NCBI GenBank assembly: GCA_035375865.1
Contig: DAOSQO010000037.1
Location: forward strand, 1-17,092
Direction: 5' to 3'
Source of the DNA: BRH-c25 sp029553855
GTDB taxonomy: Bacteria > Bacillota > Clostridia > Lutisporales > Lutisporaceae
Length of the DNA: 17,092 bases
Shown: one piece after another, positions 13,956 to 17,092 of the stretch
Layout: each line of letters opens with the position of its first letter
Numbering within the stretch: the first letter of the stretch is position 1
Program-made: the position numbers and the translations under genes
The notes under the pieces: model-generated
What the model was told of the DNA's origin: nothing
Seen by the model: the letters and a program-made list of their open reading frames with translations, nothing else
Databases searched by the model: none

Positions 13956-14798
13956 CTAAGACGAATAATTTTTCAGTCTTTCCACATGCATCGCTATATA
14001 TCCAATCTCCTCGTCCGGGATCTTGATAGACATATGGCCCCCTATCATTGCTGCAATCTTTTTTGCTGTCTTGTAGGATTTGCCGTAAGTCCTCCTGATG
14101 GAGCGCAACAACTCATTTTTGATTGTTATATTTTTCATCACTCTCTCTATAGAGTATCTGATATGGATCACAAATCTTGCATAATCTATCGACTGCCTGT
14201 CAATCTCCCTGCCCAGCTCATCCTCAATGATTTCTAATGCAGAATTGCAGATAAATGCATATTTGATCGTATTGGACAATTTATTTTTGTTGAGCGATGA
14301 ATGAATATGCAATGTAATAAAGCCAACCTCATCATCAGGAATTGCAATTCCCGTCCTTTTTTCCAGAAGTGCAACCGCCTTCCGGGCTATCTCCGTCTCC
14401 TTTCGATACAACGTCTCAATTTCAATGATGAATGGGTTCTCAATCCTGTCATTTTGCTTGATTCTATGTATCGTGAATGCAATATGGTCTAAAAGCCGGA
14501 TATGGATCTCCTCATCAAGGCTTTCCCCGAAAGCGGAATCAATTTGCGAAAACATTTCCTCACAGATACCTACCAGATTATCGTCAACAGTTGCGATCAG
14601 CTGTCTGAAATTTCTTTGGTTATCTTTATTCTCGATGATAAAGATCTTTTCCAATTCTGTATCGCCGGGAATCACATCCCCAACCTTTCTGGAAAAACCC
14701 AAACCTTTATTAACCAGGATCTTTTCCTGTCCCATATGGCTGGCAAGTACAACATTGTTGTTGAACACCTTTACGATTTCAAAACTTTCCTTTGCCAT
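13956..14798 (-). CDS. glcT: GlcT/LicT-type PRD transcriptional antiterminator
   Basis: RNA-binding antiterminator of the BglG family, 280 residues. Residues 1 to about 55 are the CAT RNA-binding domain (F-N-N-N-V-V-L-A, then K-G-L-G-F-S-R-K-V-G-D). PRD1 (about 70-170) has histidines His105 (D-H) and His164 (T-L-H-I-H). PRD2 (about 175-280) has His212 (V-I-H-I-R-Y) and His271 (A-M-H-V-E-R). Length and motifs fit GlcT best. Without sugar, the EII phosphorylates PRD1 and inactivates the protein; with sugar it binds a RAT hairpin and prevents termination. The ATG at 14796-14798 follows GGGGG by seven bases; a start seven codons upstream is unsupported. The clearest target here is the RAT before the divergent HPr gene. 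Confidence 0.93.
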   Translation of the reverse strand: MAKESFEIVKVFNNNVVLASHMGQEKILVNKGLGFSRKVGDVIPGDTELEKIFIIENKDNQRNFRQLIATVDDNLVGICEEMFSQIDSAFGESLDEEIHIRLLDHIAFTIHRIKQNDRIENPFIIEIETLYRKETEIARKAVALLEKRTGIAIPDDEVGFITLHIHSSLNKNKLSNTIKYAFICNSALEIIEDELGREIDRQSIDYARFVIHIRYSIERVMKNITIKNELLRSIRRTYGKSYKTAKKIAAMIGGHMSIKIPDEEIGYIAMHVERLKNYSS

Positions 14799-14834
14799 CC
14801 CGATTCCCCCAGTAACCAATTAGAGATTGATGCA

Positions 14835-14863
14835 ATTATATCATCACATTTACAGTTTGTATA
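14835..14863 (-). promoter_or_regulatory. Putative glcT promoter
   Basis: TATACA (14858-14863), 17 bases, TATAAT (14835-14840) on the minus strand. The -10 is perfect and the -35 weak. It gives a leader of about 30 bases. Confidence 0.5.
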
Positions 14864-14919
14864 TATCATGGTAAATGCGTATTCTGAGCCTGTATTTTCC
14901 CATATCGTGCGTTTTCATC

Positions 14920-14948
14920 TTGTAAATTTGCCTTACATGGTATAAAAT
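14920..14948 (+). promoter_or_regulatory. Promoter of the HPr gene
   Basis: TTGTAA (14920-14925), 17 bases, TAAAAT (14943-14948). The predicted start is near 14955, just ahead of the RAT hairpin. TTGCCT with TATTAT 16 bases on is an alternative but would start inside the RAT. Confidence 0.5.
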
Positions 14949-14959
14949 ATATTATAAGT

Positions 14960-14989
14960 GGTATGTAACTGCAAGAGCAGGCATGAACC
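14960..14989 (+). promoter_or_regulatory. RAT (ribonucleic antiterminator) in the HPr leader
   Basis: A 30-base hairpin with outer pair GGT/ACC, left half ATGTAACTGC, loop AAGA and right half GCAGGCATGA. This matches the LicT/SacT/GlcT RAT pattern (GnnACTG ... CAGGCAnnACC). Its right half overlaps the left arm of the terminator at 14980-15015, so the two folds are mutually exclusive. The divergent GlcT-type protein is the obvious ligand. Confidence 0.85.
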
Positions 14990-15019
14990 AAACCGATCCG
15001 GCTTTGATTCATGCCTTTT
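14980..15019 (+). terminator. Conditional intrinsic terminator before the HPr gene
   Basis: GGCATGAA (14980-14987) pairs with TTCATGCC (15008-15015); after a C-A mismatch CAAA pairs with TTTG, leaving a ten-base loop. TTTTCCGTTT follows. When the RAT is bound by antiterminator this stem cannot form. Confidence 0.85.
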
Positions 15020-15108
15020 CCGTTTCTATCCTTGCATAGTCCATCGACACACAAGTACGCTGGAGGCGCACTTGAATAAAATAAAGAAAATTTGAAAGGA
15101 TCATTCCT

Positions 15109-15369
15109 ATGAAAGAAATCACAGTATCTGTCAAAAACGAAACAGGACTGCACGCCAGACCGGCAGCTGTCATAGTCGGTACAGCATCAAGATTCAAATC
15201 AAATATTTTTGCCGTCAAGGGAGGCAAGGAGGCCAATCTGAAAAGTCTGCTTTCCCTGCTCGGCTTAGGCGTATGCATGGGAGATACAATCACACTGAAA
15301 GCAGATGGGCCTGATGAATCAGAGGCCCTTGATGCCATCATCTCGGCACTTTCAGCCTTAGGCGAATAG
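15109..15369 (+). CDS. ptsH: HPr, phosphocarrier protein of the PTS
   Basis: Small cytoplasmic phosphocarrier, 86 residues, taking phosphate from EI~P and giving it to EIIA proteins. The active-site His15 lies in G-L-H-A-R-P-A. Ser46, the site of HPr kinase/phosphorylase in Firmicutes, is present in N-L-K-S-L-L-S-L-L-G-L-G. Both sites suggest a normal HPr with a possible role in CcpA-type catabolite control, rather than a Crh-like protein, which lacks His15. AAAGGA precedes the ATG by eight bases. It is the only plus-strand gene in the window, with about 155 bases of leader containing a RAT and terminator. No ptsI (EI) follows, unlike the usual ptsHI operon, so it could be a second, inducible HPr. 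Confidence 0.95.
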   Translation: MKEITVSVKNETGLHARPAAVIVGTASRFKSNIFAVKGGKEANLKSLLSLLGLGVCMGDTITLKADGPDESEALDAIISALSALGE

Positions 15370-15400
15370 ACCCTGCTTCCCATGATTACTCGATTGAGTA

Positions 15401-15446
15401 AATTGAAAACCTCTGCAAACCTTGTGAATTGCGGAGGTTTTCAATT
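15401..15446. terminator. Shared bidirectional terminator between the HPr and EIICB genes
   Basis: An 18-bp stem (15401-15418 against 15429-15446, one G-T wobble) with a ten-base loop. On the plus strand it ends in GGTTTTCAATTATTAT. It lies 31 bases after the HPr stop and 23 bases beyond the EIICB stop, between two convergent genes, so it can serve both. Confidence 0.75.
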
Positions 15447-15469
15447 ATTATCTGCCTTTTGCAGTGTTC

Positions 15470-16909
15470 TTAGTTACAAAGTTTTTTGAATTCATCCGCC
15501 ACGAATTGTGCCTGGGTTCCGACAATAATTTGGACACTATTCTTTCCGGGCCTGATCACGCCTGAAACGCCTGCTGCCTTTATTATTTTCTCATTGACAA
15601 CGGCCTGATCCTTGATTTCAAGACGAAGCCTTGTTATACAACTGTCAATTGACGTAACATTTTCCTTTCCTCCGACACCTTTCAGTATCATGGCTGCAAT
15701 ATCCGTGAAGTTATCGCTTGCAAGGGTAGCTTTCATTTCTGCATCAAGATCATCATCTTCCCTGCCGGGGGTCTTCAGGTCAAATGCAGTAATGACAAAC
15801 CTGAAGACAACATAGTAAATTACGGCAAAGACTGCGCCAATGATAAGCAGCATCCATGGGCTCAGTGCCATAGGCGCCTTGAAGCTCAGGAACCAGTCAA
15901 CAAATCCGGCACTGAAGTTAAAGCCTGCCCTTGTTGGAAGCAATGCGCATATTACTGCCGAAACACCAGTTAAAGCCGCATGAACGACATAAAGTATAGG
16001 GGCAAGGAACATGAACGCAAACTCGATCGGTTCAGTAACTCCTGTAAAGAAAGACGACAGGGATGCCGCTACAAGTAAACCGGCAACAAGTTTTCTTTTG
16101 TTGTCTTTGGCTGTGTGGTACATTGCAAGTGCACCGGCCGGAAGACCAAACATCATTACAGGGAAGAATCCGGTCATGTATATACCGGTTGTTCCAAGTA
16201 CCCCATTACCTGACCAGAAATTACCAAGGTCATTGATGCCGGCAACATCAAACCAGAATACCGAGTTGAGTGCATGATGAAGACCGATCGGTATCAGCAA
16301 TCTATTGAGAAATGCATATATACCGGCCCCGATAGCCCCTGTACCCACTATGGCCGTTCCGAATGACACCAGCGCACCATATACTACAGGCCATACAAAG
16401 AATAGAATAAGTGCGGCAATTATCGATACCCCTGCAGTAATGATAGCAACGCTTCTCTTTCCGCTGAAGAAGCCCAATGCATCTGGAAGTTTGGTATTCT
16501 TGAATTTGTTGTAGCAATGTGCACCAATCAGACCCGCAAGGATACCTATAAACTGTGTCTGAATCTTACTGAATGCGGCAGGAACCTCACTTGCATCGAT
16601 ACCCCTGAACATTGCAACAGCTCCGGGGGCGAGCAGCGTAGTGATCATAAGCCATGAAACGAGGCCGGCGAGGCCGGCGGTTCCATCATTTTCATCCGCC
16701 ATACCGACAGCAACTCCAATAGCAAACAGAATTGCCATGTTGTCGATCAGTGAACCGCCAGCCTTCAGCAAAAACGCCGACACTACGCTGTTGGCCCCCC
16801 AACCTGTTGGGTCAATCCAATAGCCGATACCCATCAATATGCTGGCGACAGGCAAGCAGGCTACCGGCAGCATTAAAGATTTTCCCAATTTTTGTAGATA
16901 CCTCATCAT
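15470..16909 (-). CDS. nagE: PTS EIICB permease, N-acetylglucosamine/glucose family
   Basis: Sugar-transporting phosphotransferase membrane protein, 479 residues. The EIIC domain (about 1-385) has ten or so hydrophobic segments, the L-L-I-P-I-G-L-H-H-A-L-N sugar-site block and the family signature F-F-T-G-V-T-E-P-I-E-F. The K-T-P-G-R-E-D-D-D linker leads to EIIB (about 400-479) with phosphocysteine Cys424 in I-D-S-C-I-T-R-L-R-L. By eye it resembles N-acetylglucosamine permeases (NagP/NagE) more than PtsG, but glucose cannot be excluded. No EIIA domain is fused, and the free EIIA at 13356 can fill that role. The first of two adjacent ATGs (16907-16909) is eight bases after GGGAGG; the longer frame to 16927 starts at a TTG before that site. 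No RAT is seen in its leader. Confidence 0.9.
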   Translation of the reverse strand: MMRYLQKLGKSLMLPVACLPVASILMGIGYWIDPTGWGANSVVSAFLLKAGGSLIDNMAILFAIGVAVGMADENDGTAGLAGLVSWLMITTLLAPGAVAMFRGIDASEVPAAFSKIQTQFIGILAGLIGAHCYNKFKNTKLPDALGFFSGKRSVAIITAGVSIIAALILFFVWPVVYGALVSFGTAIVGTGAIGAGIYAFLNRLLIPIGLHHALNSVFWFDVAGINDLGNFWSGNGVLGTTGIYMTGFFPVMMFGLPAGALAMYHTAKDNKRKLVAGLLVAASLSSFFTGVTEPIEFAFMFLAPILYVVHAALTGVSAVICALLPTRAGFNFSAGFVDWFLSFKAPMALSPWMLLIIGAVFAVIYYVVFRFVITAFDLKTPGREDDDLDAEMKATLASDNFTDIAAMILKGVGGKENVTSIDSCITRLRLEIKDQAVVNEKIIKAAGVSGVIRPGKNSVQIIVGTQAQFVADEFKKLCN

Positions 16910-17012
16910 AAGAAAAACCTCCCACATGTTTTTTATTTTTAAAGGCTCGACGCCCTCAAATTATAATTCATGGTATATAACACTCCCAGTAAAATATATT
17001 AGGGCAAAGAAC

Positions 17013-17049
17013 AAAGGCGGCTTCGCCGCATTTGCCGCCCATGCGCCTT
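17013..17049 (-). terminator. GC-rich hairpin cluster upstream of the EIICB gene
   Basis: GCGGC (17017-17021) can pair with GCCGC (17025-17029) across TTC, or GGCGGC (17016-17021) with GCCGCC (17034-17039). An outer AAAGGCG/CGCCTTT pair (17013-17019, 17044-17050) is also possible. On the minus strand TTTGTTCTTTG follows. It may terminate a gene beyond the window edge or be part of the EIICB leader. Confidence 0.4.
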
Positions 17050-17092
17050 TTTCGAGTGTGCGAGAAAATTCTGGCGAGGGCACTTAAATTAA

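Noticed and set aside
16970..16985. Plus-strand sequence resembling the left half of the HPr RAT (GGTATATAAC)
   Set aside because: The CAGGCA right half and following terminator are missing, and the permease gene lies on the other strand.

Overview
The window looks like chromosomal DNA of an anaerobic, low-to-mid-GC Firmicute of the class Clostridia. The reasons are strong AGGAGG-type ribosome binding sites before almost every gene, a rubrerythrin/ferritin-like oxygen-defence pair, an HPr with both His15 and Ser46, a GlcT/LicT-type antiterminator, and sigma-A promoters of the TTGACT-17-TATAAT type. The species cannot be named from the sequence. All genes except the HPr gene lie on the minus strand, so transcription runs from high to low coordinates. 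Many true starts are a few codons inside the longest open frame, chosen from the ribosome binding site.

Region A (about 113-8949) is a catabolic module. A sigma-54 activator (7201-8949) precedes a near-consensus -24/-12 promoter (7091-7108). That promoter reads into seven tightly packed genes: split transketolase (N and C subunits), a D-2-hydroxyacid dehydrogenase, a threonine-dehydrogenase-like zinc dehydrogenase, and a TRAP transporter in the unusual order binding protein, large permease (DctM), small permease (DctQ). An inverted repeat with a phased half-site, 60-105 bases upstream of the -24 element, is the likely activator binding site, though it could also be the activator gene's terminator. 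Together the genes suggest import of a small acid (sugar acid or hydroxy/keto acid), its oxidation or reduction, and a transketolase step feeding the pentose-phosphate pool. No kinase, aldolase or isomerase is present and I do not recognise the route.

Region B (9173-9994) is a two-gene oxidative-stress/iron operon: classical rubrerythrin followed by a 101-residue protein of the encapsulated-ferritin (EncFtn-like) type. A clear terminator follows. About 250 bases upstream of rubrerythrin hold no convincing gene, only a short open remnant, a 9-bp tandem repeat and a palindrome.

Region C (10251-13196) holds a MarR-family regulator, an ArsA/Get3-like ATPase with a C-terminal HSP20-like domain, a small translationally coupled protein, and an EamA/DMT exporter. 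Two matching operators (core CGTTATACGAA), one downstream of the marR promoter and one inside the putative arsA promoter, suggest that the MarR protein controls itself and the ATPase.

Region D (13356-16909) is a sugar phosphotransferase locus: EIICB of the glucose/N-acetylglucosamine family (closest by eye to NagP/NagE), free-standing EIIA, a GlcT-type antiterminator, and divergently the HPr gene. The HPr leader carries a clear RAT antiterminator overlapping an intrinsic terminator, so the phosphocarrier gene itself appears to be the antitermination target. The EIIA leader has a promoter followed at once by a terminator, but no recognisable RAT.
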